From the NCBI GenBank assembly GCA_002731575.1, contig PCCE01000038.1, positions 1 through 33,394 of the forward strand: 33,394 nt of DNA. Direction: 5' to 3'. Shown piece after piece: positions 1 to 9,891 of the stretch. Made by a program: the position numbers and the translations under genes. This DNA is from Gammaproteobacteria bacterium (GTDB lineage: Bacteria; Pseudomonadota; Gammaproteobacteria; Pseudomonadales; Azotimanducaceae). Each line of letters begins with the position of its first letter. The first letter of the stretch is position 1. The notes under the pieces are model-generated. The model ran no database searches and had not been told where the DNA came from. It saw nothing but the letters and a program-made list of their open reading frames with translations.

Positions 1-15
1 CTGCGTAAGCGATAA

Positions 16-89
<74 letters not shown>

Positions 90-226
90 ATGTCGCACAA
101 CAGGCTGCTAGGGCGGGTCGCTAAAACAGATAGTGGATAATTCGCTCAAGAAGTTTGTTTGAGTAGCGTTGGGGCGTTGGCATCGCTAGAATGCTGCACC
201 GGATTACGCGTCATCTGTCGGTCTAA

Positions 227-302
<76 letters not shown>

Positions 303-363
303 TACGCTTTTGCGGTGGCGCAAACCGCTTGCCCTTGAGGCGGTAATAGAAGAAATGGCGCGC

Positions 364-406
364 GAGCGCATGAATGATGAGTCGTTCAGTTATGGGCGCT
401 CTTTTT
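364..406 (+). terminator. Candidate attenuator in the tuf leader
   Basis: GAGCGC (364-369) can pair with GCGCTC (396-401), and five T residues (402-406) follow at once. Inside the long loop, TGAA (371-374) can pair with TTCA (385-388). A 6-bp GC stem plus a short T run resembles a weak intrinsic terminator that could trim readthrough from the tRNAs into tuf. The 26-base loop makes it less stable than a typical terminator. No function has been shown. Confidence 0.35.
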
Positions 407-484
407 GGTAGACAGCAAGCCTAAGGACTAACTAAGGGCTGCTGTAATTTAAGTAACGACTGTCTGTGCATCTGAGGGTTAAAA

Positions 485-1705
485 ATGGCTAAGGAAAAAT
501 TTGAACGTAACAAGCCTCACGTAAACGTGGGGACAATAGGTCACGTAGACCATGGTAAGACGACGCTAACAGCGGCTCTAACACGAGTGTGTGCTGAGGT
601 GTACGGTGGTGAAATGCGTGATTTCGCTCAGATTGATAATGCGCCAGAAGAGCGCGAGCGTGGTATCACGATTGCGACGAGTCACGTTGAATACGAAAGC
701 GACGGTCGTCACTACGCACACGTAGATTGCCCAGGACACGCCGACTATGTGAAGAACATGATCACAGGTGCGGCACAGATGGACGGTGCGATTTTGGTAT
801 GTGGTGCTACGGACGGCCCGATGCCACAGACACGTGAGCATATCTTGTTGTCACGCCAGGTTGGTGTTCCGAAGATTGTCGTATTTTTGAATAAGGCAGA
901 CCTGCTGGCAGAAGATTGCGGCGGTGTCGGCACAGAAGAATACGAAGAGATGAAAGAACTTGTTGAAATGGAGCTCATCGATCTGCTGGAGCAGTATGAA
1001 TTTCCAGGCGACACGCCAATCATCATGGGCAGTGCTTTAATGGCACTGGAAGGCAAGGACGACAACGAGCTTGGCACGACTGCGGTTAAAGCGCTGGTCG
1101 ACACGCTGGATAGCTACATTCCTGAGCCAGAGCGCGCAGTAGACTTGCCATTCCTGATGCCAATTGAAGATGTATTCTCGATTTCAGGCCGCGGTACCGT
1201 TGTGACCGGCCGTATTGAGCGCGGAATTGTAAACGTCGGTGACGAAATCGAAATCGTTGGTGTTAAGGAAACGATGAAGACCACTTGCACGGGTGTAGAG
1301 ATGTTCCGCAAGCTGCTCGACGAAGGTCGTGCAGGCGAAAACGTCGGCGTACTTTTGCGCGGCACCAAGCGCGAGGAAGTAGAGCGCGGACAGGTACTAA
1401 CGGTACCCGGCGCTATTACACCACATACCAAGTTTGAGGCAGAGGTTTACGTGCTGTCTAAAGACGAAGGTGGTCGCCATACACCATTCTTCAAGGGCTA
1501 TCGACCACAGTTTTACTTCCGCACTACGGACGTGACCGGAGCTTGTGAGCTACCGGAAGGTGTTGAGATGGTGATGCCTGGCGACAATATTAAGATGGTC
1601 GTCGAGTTGATCTGCCCGATTGCGATGGACGATGGTTTGCGTTTCGCGATCCGCGAAGGTGGCCGCACCGTAGGTGCTGGTGTCGTCGCGAAAGTGATCG
1701 ACTAG
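485..1705 (+). CDS. tuf: Translation elongation factor EF-Tu
   Basis: EF-Tu is the GTPase that carries aminoacyl-tRNA to the ribosomal A site. The G motifs are GHVDHGKT (residues 19-26), DCPGH (81-85, with catalytic His85) and NKAD (136-139). Domains 2 and 3 follow, with the RGTVVTGR and [15 protein letters not shown] signatures. The length is 406 residues against 394 in E. coli. Most of the difference is about ten extra residues just after NKAD (about 140-155). The start is preceded by GAGGG (474-478) at good spacing. It is the only tuf in the window: the usual second site after fusA has none. A strong terminator follows. Confidence 0.98.
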   Translation: MAKEKFERNKPHVNVGTIGHVDHGKTTLTAALTRVCAEVYGGEMRDFAQIDNAPEERERGITIATSHVEYESDGRHYAHVDCPGHADYVKNMITGAAQMDGAILVCGATDGPMPQTREHILLSRQVGVPKIVVFLNKADLLAEDCGGVGTEEYEEMKELVEMELIDLLEQYEFPGDTPIIMGSALMALEGKDDNELGTTAVKALVDTLDSYIPEPERAVDLPFLMPIEDVFSISGRGTVVTGRIERGIVNVGDEIEIVGVKETMKTTCTGVEMFRKLLDEGRAGENVGVLLRGTKREEVERGQVLTVPGAITPHTKFEAEVYVLSKDEGGRHTPFFKGYRPQFYFRTTDVTGACELPEGVEMVMPGDNIKMVVELICPIAMDDGLRFAIREGGRTVGAGVVAKVID

Positions 1706-1746
1706 CAGGCCGCCTGCTTGGAGCGCTTGGGCCCCAAGTGACTAGC

Positions 1747-1778
1747 AAGGGAGCGTTATCGCTCCCTTCTTGTCTTTG
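1747..1778 (+). terminator. Rho-independent terminator after tuf
   Basis: AAGGGAGCG (1747-1755) and CGCTCCCTT (1760-1768) form a 9-bp stem with loop TTAT, followed by the T-rich stretch CTTGTCTTT. Two further short hairpins precede it: GCAGG/CCTGC at 1705-1717 and CTTGG/CCAAG at 1726-1738. This should end the tRNA-tuf transcript before tRNA-Trp. Confidence 0.88.
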
Positions 1779-1896
1779 AACGAAAAAAATGCCGTGCAAG
1801 ATGTCTCGGCCGGAAACTGGAGTTGAAACGCCGGTAAGCCGCATAGCGAATACGCCAATGCACTGTAGCCAGCGTGCCTAACAGCGTTGTTACGAA

Positions 1897-1972
<76 letters not shown>

Positions 1973-2163
1973 TCCTTTGCACAGCGTAGCGGGTGGGCGG
2001 GTACTGGGCAGAGAAGGTAACACAGTCGAAAGGCTCCAAGGTCGCAGGGCAAGGGCAGACAAAGCAGCGGGACGAACGGTTAAAAGGACAAAAAGCAGTA
2101 AGGCGACAGGTAACAGACAAATTAAGTTTGATCATCGCGGTACTGGGTTGTTAGGAAATTAGC

Positions 2164-2532
2164 TTGAATACCAATTTAGAAAATAAGGCAGGGTCCTTAG
2201 ACTGGCTGAAGTGGCTAATCGTTGTCGGCCTTTTGGCGGGCGGGGTTTTTGCCAATTGGTATTACCAGGACGAAATGTTGCTGTTGCGAGTAGCTGGCCT
2301 ACTTGGGATTGCTGGCGTTGCAGTGTTGTTGGCCCTGCAAACAGAGCGGGGCCGAGCCATTTGGTCGCTGCTGAAAGAGGCACGCACAGAGGTGCGCCGC
2401 GTGGTCTGGCCTAGCAACCAAGAAACAACTCAAACAACACTGGTCGTGCTTTTATTGGTGTTTGTCTTTGCTCTAATATTATGGGGGCTCGACGCCCTGC
2501 TGGGCTGGATCGTCAGCTCCATCATCGGGTAA
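2164..2532 (+). CDS. secE: Preprotein translocase subunit SecE
   Basis: SecE is the small membrane subunit that clamps the SecY channel. The 122-residue protein (E. coli 127) has three hydrophobic segments, at about 17-34, 39-57 and 92-113. Between the second and third is the conserved cytoplasmic amphipathic stretch LLKEARTEVRRVVWPS. The start is TTG: AGGA at 2153-2156 lies 7 bases upstream, an in-frame TAG at 2152 closes the frame above, and the next internal Met would remove the first membrane segment. nusG follows after 6 bases. The 191 bases between tRNA-Trp and secE show no clear promoter or terminator. Confidence 0.93.
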   Translation: MNTNLENKAGSLDWLKWLIVVGLLAGGVFANWYYQDEMLLLRVAGLLGIAGVAVLLALQTERGRAIWSLLKEARTEVRRVVWPSNQETTQTTLVVLLLVFVFALILWGLDALLGWIVSSIIG

Positions 2533-2538
2533 TCCAAG

Positions 2539-3072
2539 ATGTCGAAAAATTGGTACGTCGTGCACGCCTACTCGGGTTTTGAAAAAAACGTCGCCCGAGC
2601 GTTACAAGAGCGCGTGAATCTCTCCAACCATCAAGAGAATTTTGGTGAGATTTTGGTGCCCACAGAAGAGGTCGTGGAAATGCGCGGTGGCCAAAAGCGC
2701 CGCAGCGAGCGTAAATTTTTCCCCGGCTATGTGCTGGTGGAAATGGAACTGAATGATGACACTTGGCACCTCGTTAAGGAAACGCCAAGGGTAATGGGTT
2801 TCATAGGCGGAAAGGCCGATCAGCCCGCGCCATTGTCGCCGCGCGAAGCTGCCGCGATATTGGATCGCGTTGCAGCAGGCAGCGAGAAAGCAACGCCGAA
2901 GACCGTGTTCGAGCCGGGCGAAATTGTTCGCGTAACCGATGGCCCGTTCAACGACTTCAACGGCGTGGTGGAAGAAGTAAATTACGAAAAGAGCCGGCTG
3001 CGAGTAGCGGTCACTATTTTCGGACGCTCGACTCCGGTCGAGTTGGATTTTGGCCAAGTCGAGAAAGGCTAA
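2539..3072 (+). CDS. nusG: Transcription termination/antitermination factor NusG
   Basis: NusG binds RNA polymerase at the beta' clamp through its N-terminal domain, suppresses pausing, and links to Rho or S10 through its C-terminal KOW domain. The N-terminus [13 protein letters not shown] and the [10 protein letters not shown] segment mark the NGN domain. The KOW domain starts near [14 protein letters not shown] and ends in [11 protein letters not shown]. The length of 177 residues is close to E. coli (181). The Shine-Dalgarno is weak (GGGT inside the end of secE), so translation may be coupled to secE, whose stop is 6 bases upstream. Confidence 0.97.
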   Translation: MSKNWYVVHAYSGFEKNVARALQERVNLSNHQENFGEILVPTEEVVEMRGGQKRRSERKFFPGYVLVEMELNDDTWHLVKETPRVMGFIGGKADQPAPLSPREAAAILDRVAAGSEKATPKTVFEPGEIVRVTDGPFNDFNGVVEEVNYEKSRLRVAVTIFGRSTPVELDFGQVEKG

Positions 3073-3118
3073 GTTCAGGTAACGCCTAGGCTTCATTGAA
3101 GTTGGGCAGAGTATGGTG

Positions 3119-3209
3119 GGCGGGCAACCGCCGGTCGAGAAAGCGATAGATCGCCGTAGCTTGCCGCTGCAGCGACATAACCCCGGGGAGGGAGGGATCA
3201 AAGGCCCTC
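3119..3209 (+). promoter_or_regulatory. Structured rplK leader, candidate L1 site
   Basis: The 163-base nusG-rplK gap contains GGCGG-GCAA-CCGCC (3119-3132), a 5-bp stem with a GNRA-type loop. It also contains GAGGG (3192-3196) pairing with CCCTC (3205-3209) around an A-rich loop, 27 bases before rplK. In E. coli, L1 represses rplK-rplA translation by binding this leader. The position fits, but I did not match the L1 consensus, so the assignment is inference. Confidence 0.35.
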
Positions 3210-3235
3210 GCGTGTGTACCCGCAAGGAGTAAAGT

Positions 3236-3667
3236 ATGGCCAAGAAAGTTGAAGCCTATATCAAGCTGCAAGTTGCAGCGGGTCAGGCAAATCCAAGTCC
3301 GCCAGTAGGCCCAGCGCTGGGCCAACATGGCGTCAACATCATGGATTTTTGTAAGGCGTTTAACGCCCAAACACAGTCCGTTGAGCAAGGGCTGCCTATC
3401 CCAGTAGTAATAACAGTGTACGCTGACCGCTCGTTCACATTCGTTACCAAAACGCCGCCAGCAGCCGTGCTACTGCGCAAAGCAGCAGGGATAGCGAAAG
3501 GCTCGGCTACACCTAATACGGTTAAAGTCGCTAAGGTAAATCGAGCTCAATTGGAAGAAATTGCACAGATGAAAATGCCCGATTTAACGGCAGCAGACAT
3601 GGATGCGGCAGTACGCACCATTGCTGGTACTGCTCGGGCCTCTGGAATTGATGTGGAGGGTGTGTAA
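3236..3667 (+). CDS. rplK: Ribosomal protein uL11
   Basis: L11 binds the GTPase-associated region of 23S rRNA (around nucleotides 1050-1100) and helps EF-G and RelA sense ribosome state. The 143-residue protein matches family length (E. coli 142). The proline-rich PPVGPALGQ (residues 22-30) and [13 protein letters not shown] mark the N-terminal domain. The C-terminal rRNA-binding domain ends in ASGIDVEGV. The start has a strong AAGGAG. The stop is immediately followed by the GTG of rplA, so the two are likely translationally coupled. Confidence 0.98.
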   Translation: MAKKVEAYIKLQVAAGQANPSPPVGPALGQHGVNIMDFCKAFNAQTQSVEQGLPIPVVITVYADRSFTFVTKTPPAAVLLRKAAGIAKGSATPNTVKVAKVNRAQLEEIAQMKMPDLTAADMDAAVRTIAGTARASGIDVEGV

Positions 3668-4366
3668 GTGGCGAAGCTAAGTAAGCGCATGCGCGCAATT
3701 GCAGAAAAGATTGATGCCGAAAAAGCCTACGATATAGACGAGGCGGTAACACTGCTCAATGAGTTGGCGGGAACAAAGTTTAAAGAGTCCTTTGATATAT
3801 CTGTAAACCTTGGGGTCGATCCACGGAAATCAGACCAAGTAGTTCGCGGCGCGACCACATTGCCTCACGGCACGGGTAAAACCGTAAGAGTGGCCGTGTT
3901 TGCTCAAGGTGAGAACGCTGAAAAGGCTATTGCTGCTGGTGCCGATATAGTTGGTTTCGACGATTTGGCTGAAAAGGTCAAAGCTGGCGAGATGGATTTT
4001 GATGTGGTTATTGCCACACCAGACGCCATGCGCATTGTTGGTCAACTCGGTAAGGTGCTGGGCCCTCGCGGTCTAATGCCAAACCCGAAAACCGGCACGG
4101 TAACACCCGATGTGGAAACAGCGGTACAAAATGCCAAGGCCGGACAGGTACAGTTTCGTACGGACAAGGCCGGCATTATCCACGGCAGCGTTGGTCAAGT
4201 CGGTTTCGACCCCCTGCAGGTGCGCGAAAACGTTGAAGCGCTGGTGGCTGATTTGAAGAAAGCCAAGCCTGCATCCGCGAAAGGCATTTATTTAAAGAAA
4301 GTGACGCTTTCCACGACCATGGGTCCTGGAGTGTCCATAGATCAAGCATCCCTGCAGGCTGGGTAA
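3668..4366 (+). CDS. rplA: Ribosomal protein uL1
   Basis: L1 forms the mobile stalk that moves deacylated tRNA out of the E site, and in E. coli it represses its own operon. The length is 232 residues (E. coli 234). The segments [31 protein letters not shown] and the C-terminal [18 protein letters not shown] are family hallmarks. Translation starts at GTG directly after the rplK stop with no spacer. A 295-base structured gap separates it from rplJ. Confidence 0.98.
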   Translation: MAKLSKRMRAIAEKIDAEKAYDIDEAVTLLNELAGTKFKESFDISVNLGVDPRKSDQVVRGATTLPHGTGKTVRVAVFAQGENAEKAIAAGADIVGFDDLAEKVKAGEMDFDVVIATPDAMRIVGQLGKVLGPRGLMPNPKTGTVTPDVETAVQNAKAGQVQFRTDKAGIIHGSVGQVGFDPLQVRENVEALVADLKKAKPASAKGIYLKKVTLSTTMGPGVSIDQASLQAG

Positions 4367-4661
4367 TCGAACTGTAGGAATGAAGAATTTGGAGGTTGGG
4401 GCGAGCTTGCTCGCTCCAAGCCGTCAAAAACCGTAGGTGCCGAGCCGCTGCGCGGCAAAGCTTAATGACCTACGCAGATGGTGAGTCGCTTATTTTAGCG
4501 AAAGAGGCTGTAGAAAGTGTTTCGGCATATTCTCTAGCTTCGTCTCCGAAAGTTTAAAATCCAATGGCCTGCTAAATGGCCTTGGGTCTAAAGCGAAAGA
4601 GGCTCGCCGCGTGCAATGTGACCAATCGCGATTAAGTGATTTGGTTTAAAAGGAGAAAGAT
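4367..4661 (+). promoter_or_regulatory. rplJL leader, candidate L10(L12) autoregulatory site
   Basis: Four hairpins can be drawn: a 10-bp stem at 4396-4405/4410-4419; CGTAGGT (4432-4438) with ACCTACG (4468-4474) enclosing GCCGC/GCGGC; TCGCT/AGCGA at 4486-4501; and CCAA-GGCC with GGCC-TTGG at 4561-4585. The 12-mer GCGAAAGAGGCT occurs at 4498-4509 and again at 4593-4604. In E. coli, the L10-L12 complex binds the rplJ leader and represses translation, so this location fits. I see no convincing promoter, and matching to the Rfam L10 leader was not possible. Confidence 0.55.
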
Positions 4662-5192
4662 GTGGCGTTAAGACTTGAACAGAAGCAAGAGATTGTTGCT
4701 GAGGTTAATGGTGCTGCTACATCTGCTTTGTCGGCTGTCTTGGCTGACTATCGTGGTTTGACTGTTGCAGAAATGACGGAGATGCGTGTGAAAGCACGTG
4801 AAACCGGTGTTTATCTGCGGGTTGTGCGAAACACGTTAGTTAAGCGAGCTGTAGAAGGTACAGACTTTGAGTGTTTAAACGACGCTCTGGTCGGGCCTAC
4901 GCTACTGGCGTTTTCAACCGAAGACCCCGGTGCGGCCGCAAGACTGCTGAAGGATTACGCGAAAGACTTTGAAGAGCTTGAAATCAAAGCTTTGTCCATT
5001 GGTGGTGCGCTCTTGCCAGCCGATCAAATTGATCGAGTTGCTAAGTTGCCAACACTGGATCAAGCGCGCTCTCAGCTAATGAGTGTAATGCAGGCCCCTA
5101 TCGTCAAACTGGCGCAAACCTTGAACGAGGTGCCCGGCAAGATGGTTCGAGTGGTAGCAGCCGTCAAAGATCAGAAAGAAGCAGAAGCGTAG
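4662..5192 (+). CDS. rplJ: Ribosomal protein uL10
   Basis: L10 anchors the L7/L12 dimers to 23S rRNA and forms the stalk base. The 176-residue protein (E. coli 165) starts [15 protein letters not shown] and contains the core [16 protein letters not shown]. The C-terminal helix is the L12-binding spine, and its last residues (KDQKEAEA) form a short charged extension. The start is GTG behind AAGGAG. An overlapping ATG two bases upstream is out of frame and stops after three codons, which confirms GTG. Confidence 0.97.
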   Translation: MALRLEQKQEIVAEVNGAATSALSAVLADYRGLTVAEMTEMRVKARETGVYLRVVRNTLVKRAVEGTDFECLNDALVGPTLLAFSTEDPGAAARLLKDYAKDFEELEIKALSIGGALLPADQIDRVAKLPTLDQARSQLMSVMQAPIVKLAQTLNEVPGKMVRVVAAVKDQKEAEA

Positions 5193-5240
5193 AACCCAAG
5201 TTGAACTTAAGGTTCGCTTTAGATAATTAGGAGAAATGGA

Positions 5241-5624
5241 ATGTCATTGTCCAAAGATGATGTGTTGAATGCGATTGCAGAAATGAGCGTAATGGACGTC
5301 GTTGAGCTGATTGCAGATATGGAAGAGAAATTCGGTGTTTCTGCGGCAGCAGCAGTTGCAGTAGCGGCCCCAGCGGCTGGCGGCGGCGATGCTGCGGCAG
5401 CAGCTGAAGAGAAGACCGAGTTTGATGTAACTCTAGCCTCAGCTGGCGAAAAGAAGGTGAATGTCATTAAGGCAGTGCGTGCAATTACTGGCTTGGGCTT
5501 GAAAGAAGCCAAGGCGTTAGTAGACGACGCGCCTTCAGCGATTAAAGAAGGCGTTAGCAAGGACGAAGCAGACGATATTCAAAAGCAGCTTGAAGAAGCT
5601 GGCGCTACGGTTGAACTCAAGTAG
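5241..5624 (+). CDS. rplL: Ribosomal protein bL12 (L7/L12)
   Basis: L7/L12 forms the multimeric stalk that recruits translational GTPases. The N-terminal dimerisation and L10-binding domain is about residues 1-35. An Ala/Gly-rich hinge follows (roughly 35-58). The globular C-terminal domain begins at EKTEFDVTL and contains the [20 protein letters not shown] factor-binding helix region. The length is 127 residues against 121 in E. coli. AGGAG at 5229-5233 supports the start. The 48-base gap after rplJ suggests co-transcription. Confidence 0.98.
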   Translation: MSLSKDDVLNAIAEMSVMDVVELIADMEEKFGVSAAAAVAVAAPAAGGGDAAAAAEEKTEFDVTLASAGEKKVNVIKAVRAITGLGLKEAKALVDDAPSAIKEGVSKDEADDIQKQLEEAGATVELK

Positions 5625-5664
5625 TTCGATTGCAGACCGCACTTTTGTAGACTGATACAGCTGG

Positions 5665-5726
5665 GTCAGCTGGTCGAAATTCGACCGGCTGACACCGGCT
5701 TTTCGTGCTTGTGTAGAAAAAGCACG
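5665..5726 (+). promoter_or_regulatory. Double hairpin between rplL and rpoB (attenuator or processing site)
   Basis: GTCAGCTGGTCG (5665-5676) pairs with CGACCGGCTGAC (5682-5693), giving a 12-bp stem with one G-U pair and loop AAATT. CGTGCTT (5704-5710) pairs with AAGCACG (5720-5726). A TTTT at 5700-5703 lies between them. E. coli has an attenuator and an RNase III site in this gap that lower rpoBC relative to rplJL. The same role is likely here by position. Confidence 0.6.
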
Positions 5727-5759
5727 TTGGATTCGATGATTACTAGGTAGGAGATTCGC

Positions 5760-8700
5760 ATGGCTTACAGCTTTACTGAAAGGAAGCGTATTCGGAAAGA
5801 TTTCGGCAAATTGTCCGAAAAAATGGAGCTGCCCTATTTGCTGGCAATCCAAACCGACTCTTACAACAAATTTTTGCAGGTGGGTACAGGTGCTGAAGAT
5901 CGCGCCGAATCCGGCCTGCATGCCGCCTTCAAGTCAGTGTTCCCAATTGTCAGCTACTCAGGTAGCGCAGAATTGGAATACGTCGACTACCGCTTGGGCG
6001 AGCCAACATTTGACGTCAAGGAATGCGTGTCGCGCAGCATCACATACGCAGCGCCGCTGCGGGTCAAGGTACGTCTAATCATTTACGACAAAGAATCTTC
6101 CAGCAAGAAAGTTAAAGACGTTAAAGAGCAAGAAGTTTATATGGGCGAGATACCGCTCATGACCGAGAACGGCACCTTTGTGATTAACGGGACGGAGCGC
6201 GTAGTGGTGTCGCAGTTGCACCGCTCTCCAGGCGTGTTCTTCGATCATGACAAAGGCAAAACCCACAGTTCAGGTAAGCTGTTATACAACGCTCGAGTCA
6301 TACCTTACCGAGGTTCATGGCTCGATTTTGAATTCGACCCCAAGGACGCAGTGTTCGTTCGTATTGACCGTCGTCGTAAGCTGCCCGCGTCTATTATTTT
6401 GCGCGCGCTTGAGTACTCTAGCGAAGAAATACTGGAAATCTTTTTTGAGACCAACACAGTTACGATCAAGGGCGAGGATGTCGCCATAGACCTGATCGCC
6501 GAACGCCTGCGCGGCGAAGTGGCAACCTTCGATATTGTTGGACCAAACGGTAAAACCATCGTGGAGAGCGGCCGCCGAATTACTGCCCGTCATGTACGGC
6601 TGATCGAAGACAGCGGCATGAAAAAGCTTGCCGTGCCGCGTGAATACCTGCTTGAGCAAATTACCGCCAAGGACATCGTTGATGAATCCACAGGCGAAGT
6701 TGCCATTGCCTGTAACTCGATCATTACCGAAGAGGTACTTGAACAACTGTTCGAGCTTAAGGTTGGCAGCTTCGAAACCATTTACACCAACGACCTAGAC
6801 TGCGGACCATTCATCTCCGATACCATGCGCGTCGATCCAAGCTCGAACCGCTTGGAAGCATTGGTGGAAATCTACCGCATGATGCGTCCCGGAGAGCCAC
6901 CCACGAAGGAGTCTGCGGAGAATTTGTTCGGTAACCTATTTTTCTCCAATGACCGCTACGACTTGTCTGCGGTAGGACGAATGAAATTCAATCGCCGGTT
7001 AAGACGCGAAGACACCTTAGGCGAAGGCACATTATCCAGAGAAGACATTGTTGATGTGCTGAAAACACTGATCGAGATCCGCAATGGTAAGGGCACCGTT
7101 GATGACATCGATCACTTGGGTAATCGCCGCATTCGCTCAGTGGGTGAAATGGCGGAGAACCAGTTCCGTGTCGGTCTGATTCGTGTAGAGCGGGCAGTCA
7201 AGGAGCGCTTGAGTCTGGCCGAGTCAGAAGGCCTCATGCCTCAAGACATGATTAACGCCAAGCCTGTTGCTGCTGCCGTGAAAGAATTTTTTGGCTCCTC
7301 TCAGCTATCCCAGTTCATGGATCAGAACAATCCACTGTCCGAGGTAACTCACAAGCGCCGCGTCTCCGCATTGGGGCCGGGCGGTTTGACCCGAGAGCGG
7401 GCAGGCTTTGAAGTGCGCGACGTGCATCCAACGCACTACGGTCGAGTGTGTCCGATTGAAACACCAGAAGGGCCGAACATTGGACTTATCAACAGTCTGG
7501 CGACCTATGCCCAAACCAATGAATATGGATTTTTGGAATCACCCTATCACCGGGTCGTAAAGGGCGCGGTAACAACAGAAGTTGAGTACTTATCAGCTAT
7601 TGACGAAGCACAATACGTAATCGCCCAAGCGAGCGCGCCAGTTGATGCCAAGGGTCGTTTCACCGAAGAACTCATTGATGTGCGACATCAAAACGAATTC
7701 ACCAAGACCGCTGCCGAGAACGTCGATTTCATGGACGTTTCACCCAAGCAGGTAGTGTCGGTGGCGGCCTCATTGATTCCTTTCCTAGAGCACGACGACG
7801 CCAACCGAGCCCTGATGGGATCAAACATGCAGCGTCAGGCAGTGCCAACATTGCGCGCTGAAAAGCCGCTGGTCGGCACTGGTATGGAACGAAATGTAGC
7901 CCGAGATTCCGGTGTCTGCGTAATCGCCAAGCGTGGCGGCGTCATCGACAGCGTTGATGCAAGCCGCATCGTTGTGCGGGTTGCCGATGCCGAAGTTGAA
8001 GCTGGTGACGCCGGTGTAGACATCTACACGCTGACCAAGTTCACCCGCTCTAACCAGAACACCTGCATCAATCAGCGCCCGCTGGTCAAGCCCGGTGATG
8101 TGATCAGCGCCCGTGACATTCTTGCCGATGGGCCGTCCATTGACATGGGCGAACTGGCATTGGGTCAGAATATGCGCATCGCGTTTATGCCTTGGAATGG
8201 TTACAACTTTGAAGACTCTATTCTGGTCTCAGAGCGTGTGGTCAAAGAAGATCGATTCACCAGCATTCACATACAAGAGCTGACCTGTATTGCTCGTGAC
8301 ACAAAGCTGGGGCCGGAAGAAATAACCAGCGATATCCCCAATGTCGGCGAAGGAGCGCTTTCGAAGCTAGACGAGTCGGGTATCGTTTATATCGGCGCTG
8401 AAGTCGGAGCAGGCGACATTCTAGTGGGCAAGGTCACGCCAAAGGGTGAAACCCAGCTGACCCCGGAGGAAAAACTGTTGCGGGCGATCTTTGGCGAGAA
8501 GGCATCGGATGTCAAAGATACCTCCCAGCGTGTGCCAAGCAGCGTCAAAGGTACGGTAATCGACGTACAGGTTTTCACCCGCGATGGCGTCGAGAAAGAC
8601 GAGCGTGCCAAGGATATTGAGCAGGCTCAGATGGCGCAGATTCGTAAGGACCTTGACGACGAGATGCGGATTATTGAAGCCGCAACCTTCGAGCGCCTGC

Positions 8701-9833
8701 AGCGTGCTCTGATCGGCAACCAAGTTGCAAGCGCACCGGGCTTGAGCAAGGACAAGGCAATCGACGCGGAATATCTCGCTGGCCTGAGTTCAGATGACTG
8801 GTTCCGCATTCGTATGAAAGACGATCAGTTGAATGCCCAACTTGAGCGCGCCGAGGCGCATTTGCAAGAACGCAAAGAAGGGCTCGACGCCATATACCAA
8901 GACAAGCGCGGCAAAATTGAAACTGGCGACGACCTAGCGCCAGGCGTGTTGAAAATTGTCAAAGTGCATTTGGCAATCAAGCGCCGCATTCAGCCCGGTG
9001 ACAAAATGGCCGGCCGCCACGGCAATAAGGGCGTCATATCGGTCATCATGCCGGTAGAAGATATGCCCTTTGATGAGAACGGCGAGCCCGTGGATATCGT
9101 GCTGAACCCTCTCGGCGTACCATCGCGTATGAACGTGGGTCAAATCCTCGAGACCCATTTGGGCTGGGCCGCGCATGGTATTGGCGAAAGAATCAATCGC
9201 ATGCTAGAGGAACAGCAAAAGACCGCCGAGATTCGTAAGTTTCTCGACGAAGTGTACAACCAAGTGGGTGGTGCGCCAGAAAATCTTAAGTCGTTGAACG
9301 ACGGTCAGATTCTCGACTTAGCACACAACCTCACCGCTGGCTTGCCTTTCGCAACTCGCGCATTTGATGGTGCTGCGGAATCTGAAATAAAGAAGATGCT
9401 GGAACTTGCGGAGCTTCCCGGTAGTGGTCAAACCACCCTATACGATGGTCGTACTGGTGATGCATTCGACCGCCCGGTTACCCTCGGTTACATGTACATG
9501 CTGAAGTTGAACCACTTGGTGGACGATAAAATGCACGCACGTAGCACTGGGTCCTACAGCCTTGTTACCCAGCAGCCGCTGGGTGGTAAGGCCCAGTTTG
9601 GTGGCCAGCGCTTCGGTGAAATGGAGGTTTGGGCACTGGAAGCCTATGGCGCGGCCTACACCCTGCAAGAGATGCTGACGGTTAAGTCAGACGACGTGAA
9701 TGGACGAACCAAGATGTATAAAAACATCGTGGATGGTGATTTCAAGATGGAGCCGGGTATGCCGGAGTCCTTCAACGTGTTGGTCAAAGAGATTCGCTCT
9801 CTGGGCATCAACATCGAGTTGGAAACCGACTGA
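5760..9833 (+). CDS. rpoB: DNA-directed RNA polymerase subunit beta
   Basis: This is the beta subunit of core RNA polymerase, forming half of the active-site cleft. The 1357-residue protein compares with 1342 in E. coli. The N-terminus [18 protein letters not shown] is typical of gammaproteobacteria. The rifampicin pocket reads [17 protein letters not shown] from residue 512, with Asp521, His531 and Ser536 (E. coli 516, 526, 531) all wild type, so the site looks rifampicin sensitive. Later hallmarks are [16 protein letters not shown] and the C-terminal [27 protein letters not shown] precedes the ATG. rpoC follows after 58 bases. Confidence 0.99.
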   Translation: MAYSFTERKRIRKDFGKLSEKMELPYLLAIQTDSYNKFLQVGTGAEDRAESGLHAAFKSVFPIVSYSGSAELEYVDYRLGEPTFDVKECVSRSITYAAPLRVKVRLIIYDKESSSKKVKDVKEQEVYMGEIPLMTENGTFVINGTERVVVSQLHRSPGVFFDHDKGKTHSSGKLLYNARVIPYRGSWLDFEFDPKDAVFVRIDRRRKLPASIILRALEYSSEEILEIFFETNTVTIKGEDVAIDLIAERLRGEVATFDIVGPNGKTIVESGRRITARHVRLIEDSGMKKLAVPREYLLEQITAKDIVDESTGEVAIACNSIITEEVLEQLFELKVGSFETIYTNDLDCGPFISDTMRVDPSSNRLEALVEIYRMMRPGEPPTKESAENLFGNLFFSNDRYDLSAVGRMKFNRRLRREDTLGEGTLSREDIVDVLKTLIEIRNGKGTVDDIDHLGNRRIRSVGEMAENQFRVGLIRVERAVKERLSLAESEGLMPQDMINAKPVAAAVKEFFGSSQLSQFMDQNNPLSEVTHKRRVSALGPGGLTRERAGFEVRDVHPTHYGRVCPIETPEGPNIGLINSLATYAQTNEYGFLESPYHRVVKGAVTTEVEYLSAIDEAQYVIAQASAPVDAKGRFTEELIDVRHQNEFTKTAAENVDFMDVSPKQVVSVAASLIPFLEHDDANRALMGSNMQRQAVPTLRAEKPLVGTGMERNVARDSGVCVIAKRGGVIDSVDASRIVVRVADAEVEAGDAGVDIYTLTKFTRSNQNTCINQRPLVKPGDVISARDILADGPSIDMGELALGQNMRIAFMPWNGYNFEDSILVSERVVKEDRFTSIHIQELTCIARDTKLGPEEITSDIPNVGEGALSKLDESGIVYIGAEVGAGDILVGKVTPKGETQLTPEEKLLRAIFGEKASDVKDTSQRVPSSVKGTVIDVQVFTRDGVEKDERAKDIEQAQMAQIRKDLDDEMRIIEAATFERLQRALIGNQVASAPGLSKDKAIDAEYLAGLSSDDWFRIRMKDDQLNAQLERAEAHLQERKEGLDAIYQDKRGKIETGDDLAPGVLKIVKVHLAIKRRIQPGDKMAGRHGNKGVISVIMPVEDMPFDENGEPVDIVLNPLGVPSRMNVGQILETHLGWAAHGIGERINRMLEEQQKTAEIRKFLDEVYNQVGGAPENLKSLNDGQILDLAHNLTAGLPFATRAFDGAAESEIKKMLELAELPGSGQTTLYDGRTGDAFDRPVTLGYMYMLKLNHLVDDKMHARSTGSYSLVTQQPLGGKAQFGGQRFGEMEVWALEAYGAAYTLQEMLTVKSDDVNGRTKMYKNIVDGDFKMEPGMPESFNVLVKEIRSLGINIELETD

Positions 9834-9891
9834 CCCGATTCAAGCCACTATTAAAGACTTGAATTGCTGCACAAGAATATGAGGAAACATC

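Noticed and set aside
187..192. TAGAAT as a promoter -10 before tRNA-Thr
   Set aside because: It is followed by a fairly GC-rich stretch, but no -35-like hexamer lies 16-18 bases upstream.
312..320. The 9-mer GCGGTGGCG recurring in three intergenic gaps (312, 17399, 33145)
   Set aside because: It also occurs inside rplB at 20546-20554, and the flanking sequence is not shared, so it is probably chance plus base composition.
1823..1850. TTGAAA at 1823-1828 as a -35 for tRNA-Trp
   Set aside because: No acceptable -10 lies at 16-18 bases; GCGAAT matches only three positions.
2602..3243. Open frame of 213 codons on the minus strand across nusG
   Set aside because: It is antisense to a clear nusG, has no recognisable motif, and its length follows from the codon bias of the plus-strand gene.
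7293..7371. Rifampicin- or streptomycin-resistance changes in rpoB or rpsL
   Set aside because: The main rpoB positions (Asp521, His531, Ser536 here) and the rpsL lysine loop are wild type.
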